Numbered from the stretch's first letter, positions 7,505-18,803 are shown. The stretch is 64,000 nucleotides of DNA from Curtobacterium flaccumfaciens (GCF_004361695.1 NZ_SNVW01000016.1:1-64000), one strand, 5' to 3'. Notes: generated from the sequence alone by a model not told the origin. A program made the numbers and translations.

Positions 7505-10201
7505 ATGACCCTCGAACGCGAGGAACTCCGCGACGACTGGACCGTGAGCATGGTCGCAGGAACCGGTGCGCCGGACGGCGTCGCAGGCCGCGCGATCCGG
7601 GCGACGGTCCCCGGACAGGTGCACACCGACCTGGAGCGCGAGGGACTGCTGGCCGACCCGACGTCCGACCGCAACGAGGACGCCGCGAAGTGGGTCGGCC
7701 GTGCGGACTGGTCGTACCAGCGCACGGTGGACGTCGACCCGCGGGGCTTCGAGCGCGTCGACCTGGTGTGCGACGGCCTCGACACGGTGGCCGAGCTGAG
7801 CCTCGACGGCGTCGTCGTCGGCACGACCCGCAACATGCACCGTCGCTACCGCTTCGACGCCCGCGACCAGACCGGTGGCGTCGGCCGGGGGGACAAGACG
7901 CTCGAGCTGCTGTTCGAGTCGCCCTACCGCGAGGCAGGCCGCGTGGCGGCCAAGGCGGGCAGCATGCCCGGCCCGTACGACGAACCGTTCCCGTACATCC
8001 GCAAGATGGCGTCGAACTTCGGCTGGGACTGGGGGCTCACCGCGGTGACGAGCGGCCCGTGGCGTCCGGTCGCGATCGAGCGCTGGTCCACGGCTCGCCT
8101 GCGCGACGTGCGGCCGCTGGTCGACGTCGAGGCCGGCGAGGGCGTGCTCGACGCGCACATCACGGTCGAGCGGTCGGGGATGAACGACCTCGACCAGGAC
8201 GGCGAGGACGACGACCTCGTGCTGGTCGTCACCGTCAGCGGGGAGACCGCCGAGGGGACGGCGACCCGGCAGCGGTCGCGCGCGCAGCTCACCCCGAAGG
8301 ACGACGAGACCGTGGTCACCGTCCGGGTGCCCGACGTGCAGCGCTGGTGGCCCCGGGGCTACGGCGAGCAGGCTCGGTACGACGTGGTCGTCGAGCTGCA
8401 GACCGTCGACGGCGAGGTCCTCGACCGCGAGGCGTTCCGCACCGGCTTCCGGTCGACCCGGGTGGACACCACCTCGGACGCCGTCGGCAAGCCGTTCACC
8501 ATCCACGTCAACGGCACACCGATCGACGTGCGGGGCGTGAACTGGATCCCCGACGACGTCATCGTGTCGCGGGTCGACCGCGCGCGCGTGCACGGCCGCC
8601 TGCTGGCCGCCGCCGACCTCAACGTCAACCTCGTGCGGGTCTGGGGTGGCGGGGTCTACGAGTCGAACGACTTCTACGACGTCTGCGACGAGCTCGGCCT
8701 GCTCGTCTGGCAGGACTTCCCCTTCGCCTGCTCGGCCTACCCCGAGGTCGAGCCGATCCGCAGCGAGGTCATCGCCGAGGCGCGCGACAACGTCGCCCGG
8801 CTGTCGCGGCACCCCTCGCTGGTGCTCTGGAACGGCAACAACGAGAACATCTGGCTGCACGACGCCGACGGCTGGGGCGAGGAGCTCGGCGACCGCGGCT
8901 GGGGCCTCGACTACTACCTCGATCTGCTGCCGACGATCGTCGACGCGGTGGACCCGTCGCGGTTCTACACGGTCGCGTCGCCCTGGTCGGGTGCCGAGTC
9001 GCTGCCCGCGAACGACGTCGACCACGAGACGCACCACTCCTGGGACGTCTGGAATCGGTTGTCCGACGACCACTACCGCGACTCCGTGCCCCGGTTCGTG
9101 TCCGAGTTCGGCTGGCAGGCGCCGCCCGCGTGGCGCACGCTGCGCGAGGCGGTCGCGGACGAGCCGCTCCGCGTGGACTCGCCCGGCGTGGTGCACCACC
9201 AGAAGGCCGCCGACGGGATGGGCAAGCTCGCCCGTGGGCTCGAGCCCCGGTTCGGCGCCGTCGACCCCGCCGCGTTCGACACGTGGCTGTACCTCACCCA
9301 GCTCCAGCAGGCGCGGGCGATCGCGACGGGCGTCGAGCACTGGCGCACGCACTGGCCGCGCAACACCGGTGTCGTCGTGTGGCAGCTCAACGACCTGTGG
9401 CCGGTGTCCTCGTGGTCGGCGATCGACTCGGCGGGGCGGCTCAAGCCGCTGGCGCACGAGCTGCGCCGGCTCTACGACGACGTGCTGCTGACGATCCGTC
9501 CGGTGGGGACGCCCGCCGCGTCGGCTCCGGCTGACGACGCGGACGGGCCTGGAGGCGCGGATCACCCCGCGTCGTCGGCTCCCGTCGACGGGACGGCTGA
9601 GCTGGACGACCCGGCGGACACCCTGTCGCTCGGGGTCTCGCCCGGGGCGTTCGGCCACTCGCCGATCGAGGTCGCCGTCCGCTCCACCCGGACCGGGCAC
9701 GACAGCGTGGTGCGCGTGCGGCGGATCACGCTCGCCGGTGCCGTGCTCGCCGAGGTCACGCTCCCGGTGCACCTGTCCGCGGCCGGGGTCGCCGTCGTGG
9801 CGCTGCCCGAGTCCGTCGGCGTCGTGGACGACCCCACGAACGAGCTCGTCGTGGCGGACATGGACTGGCGCCGCGCGGTGTGGACCCCGGCGCCGGACAA
9901 GGACATGCGGTGGGAGCCGGCGCGGTACCGGACGTCGTTCACCCCGGTGGGCGACGACGGCCTGCAGCTCGTCGTCGAGGCCGAGGGACTGGTGCGGGAC
10001 CTGCTCGTCCAGCCCGACCGGGTCGCCGCGACCGGCACCGTCGACCGCGGGTTCATGACCCTGCTGCCCGGCGAGACCGTGTCGTTCCGGCTGCGCGGCG
10101 TGACCGAGGCGAACGTCCCGGCACTCCGGCAGGCCCCGGTGATCACCACGCTCGACCGCGAACTCGGCATTGATATCCGGAGTACCAGAGTGATATATTG
10201 A
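7505..10201 (+). CDS. Beta-mannosidase, glycoside hydrolase family 2
   Basis: The 898-residue protein hydrolyses terminal beta-mannosides, as in mannan or N-glycan breakdown. It has a sugar-binding jelly-roll domain (about residues 20-200), Ig-like beta-sandwich (about 200-310), a TIM barrel (about 310-650) and C-terminal Ig-like domains. The acid/base Glu447 is in WNGNNEN and the nucleophile Glu534 is in SEFGWQ, the spacing usual for GH2 mannosidases. There is no signal peptide, so it acts in the cytoplasm on imported oligosaccharides. An AGAAGGA ribosome site precedes the ATG. A CTGGAGGCGCGG half-repeat is embedded at 9548-9560 in a variable linker (GPGGADHP region). A promoter for the next gene lies inside its last codons. 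Confidence 0.92.
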   Translation: MTLEREELRDDWTVSMVAGTGAPDGVAGRAIRATVPGQVHTDLEREGLLADPTSDRNEDAAKWVGRADWSYQRTVDVDPRGFERVDLVCDGLDTVAELSLDGVVVGTTRNMHRRYRFDARDQTGGVGRGDKTLELLFESPYREAGRVAAKAGSMPGPYDEPFPYIRKMASNFGWDWGLTAVTSGPWRPVAIERWSTARLRDVRPLVDVEAGEGVLDAHITVERSGMNDLDQDGEDDDLVLVVTVSGETAEGTATRQRSRAQLTPKDDETVVTVRVPDVQRWWPRGYGEQARYDVVVELQTVDGEVLDREAFRTGFRSTRVDTTSDAVGKPFTIHVNGTPIDVRGVNWIPDDVIVSRVDRARVHGRLLAAADLNVNLVRVWGGGVYESNDFYDVCDELGLLVWQDFPFACSAYPEVEPIRSEVIAEARDNVARLSRHPSLVLWNGNNENIWLHDADGWGEELGDRGWGLDYYLDLLPTIVDAVDPSRFYTVASPWSGAESLPANDVDHETHHSWDVWNRLSDDHYRDSVPRFVSEFGWQAPPAWRTLREAVADEPLRVDSPGVVHHQKAADGMGKLARGLEPRFGAVDPAAFDTWLYLTQLQQARAIATGVEHWRTHWPRNTGVVVWQLNDLWPVSSWSAIDSAGRLKPLAHELRRLYDDVLLTIRPVGTPAASAPADDADGPGGADHPASSAPVDGTAELDDPADTLSLGVSPGAFGHSPIEVAVRSTRTGHDSVVRVRRITLAGAVLAEVTLPVHLSAAGVAVVALPESVGVVDDPTNELVVADMDWRRAVWTPAPDKDMRWEPARYRTSFTPVGDDGLQLVVEAEGLVRDLLVQPDRVAATGTVDRGFMTLLPGETVSFRLRGVTEANVPALRQAPVITTLDRELGIDIRSTRVIY
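10170..10199 (+). promoter_or_regulatory. Sigma70-type promoter for the sugar transferase gene
   Basis: A -35 TTGATA (10170-10175), an 18-bp spacer and a -10 TATATT (10194-10199) lie inside the last codons of the mannosidase gene, a locally AT-rich spot. The predicted start of transcription is about 85 bp before the ATG at 10290. Confidence 0.6.
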
Positions 10202-10289
10202 CAGGACGCCCCGCGCAGTCGCATCCCCTCGGCTGTGCGGGGCGTCCGGTCGACCTCCCGTCGCCGGTGGCCCGCAGGAGGTCCCTTCG

Positions 10290-11801
10290 ATGTCACTCGC
10301 ACTCCGCCCCTCGTCCGCGCCGGGCAGGTCAGGCACATCAGGCGCGTCGGGCACGTCGGCATCCCCCGATCACACCTCGTCGGTCCGCGGTCGGCGTCAG
10401 GCCTCGTCGGCGACGGCCACCGCGCTGCTCGATCTGGCCCTGCTCCTCGTGGCGTTCGGAGTGGCGCACCTCCTCCGGTTCCCGTGGGAGCTGCCCAGCG
10501 GGTCGGTCGACGCGGGGTGGATCGAGTTCGTCGTGGCCCCGGCGATCGTCCTGGTCTGGATGGCGCTGCTGTCCGCCTTCCGCACCCGTGACCCCCGCAT
10601 CACCGGCATCGGCGGGGACGAGTACCGCCGGCTGCTGACCGCGAGCCTGCTGGCCGGCGGGAGCGTCGCCGTGGTCGCGTACGCGGCGAGCATCGACCTC
10701 GCCCGCGGGTACGTCGCCATCGCCTTCCCGCTCGGCCTGTTGCTGCTCGCCCTCGGCCGCAAGACGCTGCGCACCGCACTCTTCCGGCGCCGGGCTCGCG
10801 GGGAGCGACTGCAGCAGGTCCTGCTCGTCGGTGACGCCGAGGACGTCCGCTACGTCGGCCGTCGGATCGCTGCGACGCCGACGGCCGGGTACCGCGTCCG
10901 GGCCGTCGTCACGGACTGCGCGGCGGTCGGGGCGGACATCGACCTCGACGGCGCGGTCGTGCCCGTGCTGGGCGGCATCGACGACGTCCTCGACCTCGCA
11001 CGCACGCAGGACGTCTCGGCGGTCGTCGTCGCGGGCGCGGTCCGAGGCGGGCACGAGCGGCTGCGGCGCCTCGGCTGGCAGCTGGAGGAGCACGACGTCG
11101 AGCTCGTCGTGTCCTCGCCCCTGGCCGACATCGCCGCCGGACGCGTGCACGAACGACCCGTCGACGGCCTCCCGCTCATGCACGTCGAGACGCCGGACTA
11201 CCGCCGCCGGGTCGGCAAGCGAGCGCTCGACGTGGTGGGCGCGGGACTCGGGCTGCTGCTGCTCGCACCCGTGTTCGCCGGCATCGCCCTGGTCATCCGC
11301 GCCGACGACCGCGGCCCGGTGTTCTTCCGCCAGATCCGCGTGGGTCGGGGCGGGCGGGAGTTCTCGATCCTCAAGTTCCGCACGATGTGCACCGATGCCG
11401 AGGCACGCGTGGCCGCGCTCGAGCAGGCGAACGAGGGGGCGGGGCCGCTGTTCAAGATGAAGGCCGACCCGCGGGTCACCCGGGTGGGCGCCGTCCTGCG
11501 GCGAACGTCGCTCGACGAGCTCCCGCAGCTCTGGAACGTCCTGACGGGGTCGATGAGCCTGGTCGGACCGCGTCCGGCGCTCCCGCGCGAGGTCGCCCTG
11601 TACGAGGACTTCGCCGACCGCCGGCTCCTCGTCACGCCGGGCATCACCGGGCTGTGGCAGGTCAGTGGCCGATCGGACCTCGACTGGGTCGACGGCGTCC
11701 GGCTCGACCTGCACTACGTCGAGAACTGGTCCTTCGTGCACGACGTGGTGATCCTCGCCCGGACGATCCCCTCGGTGCTGCGCTCCCGCGGCGCGTACTG
11801 A
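10290..11801 (+). CDS. Exopolysaccharide polyprenyl glycosylphosphotransferase (WbaP/WcaJ-like)
   Basis: The 503-residue membrane enzyme transfers a sugar-1-phosphate to undecaprenyl phosphate, the first step of exopolysaccharide or glycan repeat-unit assembly. The N-terminal part carries about four membrane helices (residues 35-150), followed by a cytosolic Rossmann-like domain (about 160-290). The C-terminal sugar-transferase domain has the KRALDVVGAG start, a membrane re-entrant helix, FRQIRVGRGG, the catalytic KFRTM motif, SLDELPQLWNV and MSLVGPRPALP. An AGGAGGT ribosome site precedes the ATG. No other exopolysaccharide genes are adjacent, so the partners must be elsewhere. Confidence 0.9.
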   Translation: MSLALRPSSAPGRSGTSGASGTSASPDHTSSVRGRRQASSATATALLDLALLLVAFGVAHLLRFPWELPSGSVDAGWIEFVVAPAIVLVWMALLSAFRTRDPRITGIGGDEYRRLLTASLLAGGSVAVVAYAASIDLARGYVAIAFPLGLLLLALGRKTLRTALFRRRARGERLQQVLLVGDAEDVRYVGRRIAATPTAGYRVRAVVTDCAAVGADIDLDGAVVPVLGGIDDVLDLARTQDVSAVVVAGAVRGGHERLRRLGWQLEEHDVELVVSSPLADIAAGRVHERPVDGLPLMHVETPDYRRRVGKRALDVVGAGLGLLLLAPVFAGIALVIRADDRGPVFFRQIRVGRGGREFSILKFRTMCTDAEARVAALEQANEGAGPLFKMKADPRVTRVGAVLRRTSLDELPQLWNVLTGSMSLVGPRPALPREVALYEDFADRRLLVTPGITGLWQVSGRSDLDWVDGVRLDLHYVENWSFVHDVVILARTIPSVLRSRGAY

Positions 11802-11803
11802 CG

Positions 11804-11827
11804 CACGAGCCCAAGCTCGGGCCCGTG
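11804..11827 (+). terminator. Hairpin after the sugar transferase gene
   Basis: CACGAGCCC and GGGCCCGTG (11804-11812 and 11819-11827) pair with one G-U and a 6-nt loop just after the stop. No T-tract follows. Confidence 0.45.
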
Positions 11828-11979
11828 CCGGGGCTGCAGCCTGGGTGAACGGTGTCCGTCGGGGGCCTGGCCTGTGATTCCCGGGGCGTGCGGGTTACGA
11901 TGGGGGAACGACGGACTTCCGCCGCACGCGTCGACGGTGACTCGGAGACGGCGACCAGATCCAGATTCAAGGAGTCATG

Positions 11980-12273
11980 ATGCTCGGAAACCTCGGTGGC
12001 GTCCACCTGCTGATCATCCTCGGGATCGTCATCCTGCTGTTCGGTGCGACCAAGCTCCCGGCGCTCGCCAAGGGCCTCGGTCAGTCGATCAACATCTTCA
12101 AGAAGGAGATGAGCGACGACGAGAAGAAGGCCAAGGGTGCCGACGGCGTGAACAACACGACCGTCCAGGGTGGGTCCGTCCAGAACGCCGCGGCCGAGCC
12201 GGTCGCCCCCGTCGCACAGCCGGTCGTGAACCCCGGCCCCTCGGTGCAGCCCAACTCCGACTCCCGGAACTAG
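11980..12273 (+). CDS. tatA: Twin-arginine translocase subunit TatA
   Basis: The 97-residue protein has the TatA layout: an N-terminal membrane helix ([18 protein letters not shown], about residues 9-27) with the conserved FG, an amphipathic helix ([17 protein letters not shown]), and a disordered Pro/Val-rich tail. It oligomerises to form the passage for folded proteins carrying RR signal peptides. Two adjacent ATG codons (11977 and 11980) are possible; 11980 is chosen because it lies 5 nt from AAGGAG, the first only 2 nt. It stands alone, and no tatC is in this window. Confidence 0.93.
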   Translation: MLGNLGGVHLLIILGIVILLFGATKLPALAKGLGQSINIFKKEMSDDEKKAKGADGVNNTTVQGGSVQNAAAEPVAPVAQPVVNPGPSVQPNSDSRN

Positions 12274-12317
12274 GCAGCGCCTCCCGAACCCAGGACTCCC
12301 AGCCCCGTCCTGTCGGC

Positions 12318-12348
12318 AGCCCCCGTGACCCATCCGGTCACGGGGGCT
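12318..12348 (+). terminator. Terminator hairpin after tatA
   Basis: A perfect 13-bp stem (12318-12330 with 12336-12348) encloses a 5-nt loop, followed by TCGTCG. It is the strongest simple terminator in the window. Confidence 0.75.
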
Positions 12349-12472
12349 TCGTCGTGCCGGAGCGAGCGCGCCTGCCACGGGGAGCGCCCGGAGCGGTGCG
12401 GGCGGGGCGGGTGTCCGACCGGGGGAGCGGGAGGGACAGGCGCGATGGTCCGGAGTGGCGGAGGATGAGCGC

Positions 12473-13876
12473 ATGAGCTCTCCGACCGCGCCGTCGTCGT
12501 CCACGGCACCGCTCCGTGACGACCGGCGCGTCGTGCTGGTGGTGGCGATCCTGTCGTCGTTCGTGGTGGGCCTCGACTCGAGCGTCGTGAACGTCGCACT
12601 GCCGGCGATCCGCGACGAGCTCGGCGGTGGCCTGGTCGTGCAGCAGTGGACCGTCGACGCGTACCTCGTGACGCTCGGGTCGCTCATCCTCGTCGCCGGC
12701 AGTCTGTCCGACCTGTTCGGCCGGGTGCGGATCATCACCTGGGGGCTGGTGGTCTTCGGGATCGCCTCCGTGGCGTGCGCGATCGCGCCCACTGGCGAGG
12801 TGCTCATCGTGGCGCGGGCGTTCCAGGGCGTCGGGGGTGCGCTGGTGACCCCGAGTGCGCTGGCGCTCATCGTCGCGGCGTTCCGCGGGGCCGCCCAGGC
12901 GAAGGCGATCGGCACGTGGACGGCGTGGTCGAGCGCGGCGACGATCCTCGGGCCGGTCGTCGGCGGCCTCATCGTGGACGGCATCGGCTGGCGCTGGATC
13001 TTCGTGCTGACGGCGATCCCCATCGCGGTGACGATCCCGCTCGTGCGGCGGATCCAGGCCGAGGTGCGGGTCGGTCCCCGGGCGAAGGTGGACGTGGTCG
13101 GTGCGGTGCTCGCCGTGGTGGGCGTCGGTGGCGTGGTGCTCGGGCTCATCGAGCAGGAGCGGCTGGGGTGGGGTGCGCCGGTCGTCGTCGCTGCGCTGGT
13201 GATCGGTGCCGCTGCCCTGGCGGCGTTCGTGCCCTGGGAGCTCCACGTGACGCGGACCTCGGGCGGCCCGCTGGTGCCGCTCGAGCTGTTCCGGGCGCGG
13301 AACTTCGCGGTCGGCAACCTGGCGACCCTGTCGATCTACGGCGCGCTCGGCATGGTGTTCTTCGTGGTGACGCTGTTCCTGCAGGAGGTCTGGCACTTCC
13401 CGGCCTGGCTCGCCGGGCTCGCGACACTGCCCCCGACGGTCATGCTCCTGCTGCTCTCGACCACGGTCGGGGCAGCGGCGGGGAAGTACGGCCCGCGGTG
13501 GTTCATGGCCGCCGGGCCCGCGGTCGGTGCGGTCGGGGCGCTCCTGCTGCTCTTCGCCGGCAGCGACCCGGCCGGGTACTGGTGGTCGGTGTTCCCCGGG
13601 CTGGTCCTCATGGGGACGGGGATCTCGGTCATGGTGACGCCGTTGACGAGCGCCGTGCTGGGCTCGGTCCCGCAGTCCGAGGCGGGCTCGGGCTCGGCGG
13701 TGAACAACGCGGTGGCGCGCATCGCCGGGCTGGTGACGGTGGCGCTGGCGGGCGTCCTCCTCGGTGGCGAGGTGAGCGTCGACGGCCTGCACCGGGCCAT
13801 GCTGGTGATGGCGCTGCTCCTGCTCGCCGGCGCGGTCGTCAGTGCCGTCGGGATCCGCAACCCGAAGACGGAATAG
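12473..13876 (+). CDS. MFS drug/metabolite exporter, DHA2 (EmrB/QacA) type
   Basis: The 467-residue polytopic protein has about 13-14 hydrophobic helices. Family signs are the [12 protein letters not shown] motif in helix 1 (typical of DHA2 antiporters), the motif A region [11 protein letters not shown] after helix 2, and the motif C-like [18 protein letters not shown] in helix 5. It would export hydrophobic compounds in exchange for protons. The ATG at 12473 follows GGAGG by 8 nt; a GTG 18 nt upstream is less likely. No adjacent regulator is seen and the substrate is unknown. Confidence 0.88.
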   Translation: MSSPTAPSSSTAPLRDDRRVVLVVAILSSFVVGLDSSVVNVALPAIRDELGGGLVVQQWTVDAYLVTLGSLILVAGSLSDLFGRVRIITWGLVVFGIASVACAIAPTGEVLIVARAFQGVGGALVTPSALALIVAAFRGAAQAKAIGTWTAWSSAATILGPVVGGLIVDGIGWRWIFVLTAIPIAVTIPLVRRIQAEVRVGPRAKVDVVGAVLAVVGVGGVVLGLIEQERLGWGAPVVVAALVIGAAALAAFVPWELHVTRTSGGPLVPLELFRARNFAVGNLATLSIYGALGMVFFVVTLFLQEVWHFPAWLAGLATLPPTVMLLLLSTTVGAAAGKYGPRWFMAAGPAVGAVGALLLLFAGSDPAGYWWSVFPGLVLMGTGISVMVTPLTSAVLGSVPQSEAGSGSAVNNAVARIAGLVTVALAGVLLGGEVSVDGLHRAMLVMALLLLAGAVVSAVGIRNPKTE

Positions 13877-13892
13877 CCCCTCCCGCGGTAAA

Positions 13893-13913
13893 GTTGAGTC
13901 AAGTAGGCTCAAC
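13893..13913 (+). promoter_or_regulatory. HAIR operator (HspR site) upstream of clpB
   Basis: GTTGAGT, 7 bp, then GCTCAAC forms a perfect inverted repeat. It differs by one base per arm from a one-substitution form of the HAIR consensus CTTGAGT-N7-ACTCAAG bound by the heat-shock repressor HspR. It lies 37 bp before the clpB ATG, where HspR sites are known in other actinobacteria. Confidence 0.75.
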
Positions 13914-13949
13914 CAGCCGAACGACCACCGCAACGAAAGGACGGAACGC

Positions 13950-16118
<2,169 letters not shown>

Positions 16119-16140
16119 CTGACGCACGGAACGCACCGCC

Positions 16141-16186
16141 CTGGAGCCCCGGTGTCGGTCCCTGGGACCGGCACCGGGCCTCCAGG
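16141..16186. repeat. Palindrome of the CTGGAG family after clpB
   Basis: The 22-nt arms CTGGAG...GGTCCC and GGGACC...CTCCAG pair with two mismatches and a 2-nt loop. It lies between clpB and the DUF2231 gene and may terminate clpB. It is a diverged member of the family at 22503, 30517 and 52525. Confidence 0.7.
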
Positions 16187-16188
16187 GT

Positions 16189-16194
16189 TAGCGT
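16189..16194 (+). promoter_or_regulatory. Candidate -10 hexamer of the DUF2231 gene
   Basis: TAGCGT lies 7 bp before the ATG at 16202. No ribosome site is present, so a leaderless transcript is plausible. Confidence 0.4.
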
Positions 16195-16201
16195 CCAGGG
16201 C

Positions 16202-16756
16202 ATGCCTGAGATCCGCGCGTTCCGTCGCCTCACCGAGTCCGTCGAGCACGCGAGCGTGCTCGACAAGGCGGTCGACATCGACCGGTCCGTCGTCAACGCG
16301 CTCGCGAAGCCGAAGGCGCTGCGGCAGCTGCTGCACGGCGTGCCGTTCGGACACCCGCTGCACCCGCTCATGGTGCAGGTGCCGCTCGGCGCCTGGATCT
16401 CGGCCGCCGTCCTCGACACGATCGGCGGGAAGGGCAACGCCCGGGCCGCGAAGACCCTCGTCGGCGTCGGCCTCGTGTCGTCGGGCAGCGCGAGCGTCGC
16501 CGGGTACGTGGACTGGTCCGAGCTCGACCGCGAGCAGCTCCGCACCGGCTGGGTGCACCAGGCCGTCAACTGGGTGGGCATCTCGCTGTACGGCCTGTCC
16601 TGGATGCAGCGGAAGCGCGGGAACCACGGCGCCGGCAAGCTCCTCGGGTACGCCGGACTCGCGGTCGTCGGGGTCGGCGGTTACCTCGGCGGACACCTGG
16701 CGTACCGCCAGCGCGCCGGCGTCAGTCGCAGCGGCGAGGTCCCGTTCGACGCCTGA
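16202..16756 (+). CDS. DUF2231 membrane protein
   Basis: The 184-residue protein carries the DUF2231 pattern: a GHPLHPLMVQVPLGAWI motif, where His-x-x-His-Pro precedes the first helix, followed by about four membrane helices (residues 58-75, 87-105, 118-135 and 148-165). The family's function is unknown; in other bacteria related proteins bind heme or sit near redox genes. The C-terminus ends in a short polar tail. It starts 83 bp after clpB, but the intervening hairpin and a private -10-like element suggest separate transcription. Confidence 0.8.
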   Translation: MPEIRAFRRLTESVEHASVLDKAVDIDRSVVNALAKPKALRQLLHGVPFGHPLHPLMVQVPLGAWISAAVLDTIGGKGNARAAKTLVGVGLVSSGSASVAGYVDWSELDREQLRTGWVHQAVNWVGISLYGLSWMQRKRGNHGAGKLLGYAGLAVVGVGGYLGGHLAYRQRAGVSRSGEVPFDA

Positions 16757-16770
16757 GCCGTCCCCGCCGG

Positions 16771-16833
16771 TTCTGGCTGCTGTTCTGGCGCTGAACTGGC
16801 GCTGTTCTGGCGCTGCTCTGGCGCGCTTCTGGC
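16771..16833 (+). promoter_or_regulatory. Six phased direct repeats (TTCTGGC) upstream of the two-component system
   Basis: TTCTGGC or a one- or two-base variant recurs at 16771, 16783, 16794, 16805, 16816 and 16827, that is at 12, 11, 11, 11 and 11 bp. Phasing near one helical turn is how OmpR/PhoB-type regulators bind, and the first full gene downstream is such a regulator. The array lies about 180 bp before it. Confidence 0.6.
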
Positions 16834-16878
16834 GGAATCGTTACGCATCCGAAACACCGCATCCGACATGCTGGATGC

Positions 16879-17001
16879 ATGGATCACCTCAGCACCGACA
16901 CACTCCCGCTCACCCTCGTCGCCGGCGCGGACGGCCCGGAGTTCGTCGTCCGCATCGACGAGCACGACGGCACGGTGACGCTCGTGCCCCGCACTCCCTG
17001 A
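16879..17001 (+). CDS. Small 40-residue protein before the response regulator
   Basis: An ATG at 16879 opens a 40-codon frame (begins MDHLSTDTLPLTLVAG, ends LVPRTP) that stops 10 nt before the response regulator ATG. It is acidic and has no membrane helix. Codon use is GC-rich at third positions like its neighbours, and the tight spacing suggests co-translation. There is no clear Shine-Dalgarno sequence. It could be a small partner protein or a leader peptide. Confidence 0.45.
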   Translation: MDHLSTDTLPLTLVAGADGPEFVVRIDEHDGTVTLVPRTP

Positions 17002-17011
17002 GGCTGCGGGC

Positions 17012-17665
17012 ATGCGCGTACTCGTGGTCGACGACGAGGTCGCCCTGGCGGACCTCGTCGCGAAGGGCCTCACCCGGCAGGACATGGCCGTCGACGTCGT
17101 CTACCGGGGCGACGACGCCGACGAGCTCCTGGCGGTCAACGACTACGACGTCGTGGTCCTCGACCGAGACCTCCCGGGCATGCACGGGGACGAGGTCGCC
17201 CGCCGGCTGTCCCGCCGCGGTGGCCTCACCCGCATCCTCATGCTCACCGCGGCGACCACCCTCACCGACCGGGTGAACGGGCTGGAACTCGGTGCCGACG
17301 ACTACCTGCCGAAGCCGTTCGAGTACCCGGAGCTCGTCGCACGCGTGCGCGCACTCGGCCGGCGCAGCGTCGCCCCGGTCGCGCCGGTGCTCGAGCGCGC
17401 CGGGCTCCTCGTCGACACGAACCGCCGGATGGCGACGCGGGACGGCCGACCGCTCGACCTCACCTCGAAGGAGCTCGGCGTGCTCGAAGCGCTGCTCCGG
17501 GCCGACGGTCGGATCGTCCCCGCCGAGGAGCTCCTCGAGAAGGTGTGGGACATGAACATCGACCCGTTCACCGCGGCCGTCCGGGTGACGATGTCGAAGC
17601 TCCGCAAGAAACTCGGCGACCCCGACCCGATCCGGACCGTGCCGGGCGAGGGCTACGCCCTGTGA
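17012..17665 (+). CDS. OmpR/PhoB-family response regulator
   Basis: The 217-residue protein has a receiver domain (residues 1-115) with acidic pocket Asp7/Asp8, phospho-acceptor Asp51 in VLDRDLPG, the switch Thr in LMLTA and the conserved Lys in LPKPF. A winged-helix effector domain (about residues 128-217) ends with the typical VRVTMSKLRKKLGDP and TVPGEGYAL. The downstream kinase starts inside its stop codon (GTGA), so the pair is translationally coupled. It probably binds the 11-bp repeats upstream. Confidence 0.95.
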   Translation: MRVLVVDDEVALADLVAKGLTRQDMAVDVVYRGDDADELLAVNDYDVVVLDRDLPGMHGDEVARRLSRRGGLTRILMLTAATTLTDRVNGLELGADDYLPKPFEYPELVARVRALGRRSVAPVAPVLERAGLLVDTNRRMATRDGRPLDLTSKELGVLEALLRADGRIVPAEELLEKVWDMNIDPFTAAVRVTMSKLRKKLGDPDPIRTVPGEGYAL

Positions 17666-18756
17666 AGCGGTCCTGGAGCATCCGGGTCCGCACGGCCCTG
17701 GCGTTCTCGATCGCGGCGATGGCCCTCGCCGCGGCGGTCGTCGTGTTCACGAACCTGATGACCATCGCCGGGGTCGGCGGGGCGTTCGGCACGCCCAGCC
17801 TGACGCCCGCGGACGGCAGTGCGGCGGATGGATCGGTCGTCCGGGTCGTCGCGGTCCTGCAGTGGCAGTGGTCGGCGGTCGGCATCGTCGGCGCGGGCAT
17901 CGTCGCCGGGGGCGTCGGGTGGCTCGTCAGCCGTCGGATGCTCCGCCCGATCGACCGCATCACGGCGACGACGAAGCGGATCTCCGCCTCGAACCTGCAC
18001 GAGCGCATCGCCCTGACCGGACCCGACGACGAACTGCGTCGGCTGTCGCGCACGGTCGACGACCTGCTCGACCGGTTGGAGTCCGCGTTCGAGAGCCAGC
18101 GGCGGTTCGTCGCGCAGGCCTCGCACGAGCTCCGCACGCCGATCGCCGTGCAGCGGGCCGCCCTGCAGATCGGGCTGGACGACGACGCCGACCCCGACGA
18201 CGTCCGGGCCGTCCGGGACGAACTGCTCGAGCAGAACCGGCGGACGGAGCACCTGGTCGAGTCGCTCCTGCTGCTCGCCGAGGCCGACCGTGGCCTCGGG
18301 GGACAGGTCGCCGACGTGGCACTGGCGACGATCGCGGACGAGGTGACCACCGCCCTCGCCGGGCCCGGCCACGAGGCGGGGGTGACGGTGACCCACGAGG
18401 GGCGAGTCGCGCCTCCCGGCCCGGTCGTCCGGGGCGAGCCGACGCTCGTGCGACAGGTGCTCGTCAACCTCGTCGGCAACGCCGTCGAGTACAACGAACC
18501 GGGCGGGTTCGTCCGCGTGACCACCGACGACGGCGGCTTCGCCGTCGAGAACTCCGGGCCGGTCGTACCCGCGGACGTGGCCCCGCTGCTCGTCGAACCG
18601 TTCCGTCGGTGCGCCGACACGGCCACGTCCGGACGGCACAGCGGCCTCGGTCTCTCGATCGTCGCGTCGATCGTGCACGCGCACGGCTGGACGGTCACGA
18701 TCGCGGCGCGCGCCGACGGCGGACTCCGGGTGCGCGTCGACGTTTCGTCGGTGTAA
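17662..18756 (+). CDS. Sensor histidine kinase (HAMP, HisKA, HATPase)
   Basis: This is a 364-residue membrane kinase. TM1 is about residues 10-33, a short extracytoplasmic loop of about 37 residues is followed by TM2 (about 72-95), then a HAMP region (RRMLRPIDRITATTKRIS). The HisKA domain has phospho-acceptor His155 in ASHELRTP. The ATPase domain has the N box NLVGNAVEYN, and G boxes near its C-terminus (SGLGLSIVASI). It phosphorylates the regulator encoded just upstream, with a 4-nt overlap. The small outer loop suggests sensing within the membrane or of envelope stress. Confidence 0.95.
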   Translation: MKRSWSIRVRTALAFSIAAMALAAAVVVFTNLMTIAGVGGAFGTPSLTPADGSAADGSVVRVVAVLQWQWSAVGIVGAGIVAGGVGWLVSRRMLRPIDRITATTKRISASNLHERIALTGPDDELRRLSRTVDDLLDRLESAFESQRRFVAQASHELRTPIAVQRAALQIGLDDDADPDDVRAVRDELLEQNRRTEHLVESLLLLAEADRGLGGQVADVALATIADEVTTALAGPGHEAGVTVTHEGRVAPPGPVVRGEPTLVRQVLVNLVGNAVEYNEPGGFVRVTTDDGGFAVENSGPVVPADVAPLLVEPFRRCADTATSGRHSGLGLSIVASIVHAHGWTVTIAARADGGLRVRVDVSSV

Positions 18757-18803
18757 CCCGGCGCGTACCGGGGGCGAAACAGGCCGTGCGGTGTGCTGGT
18801 CAC

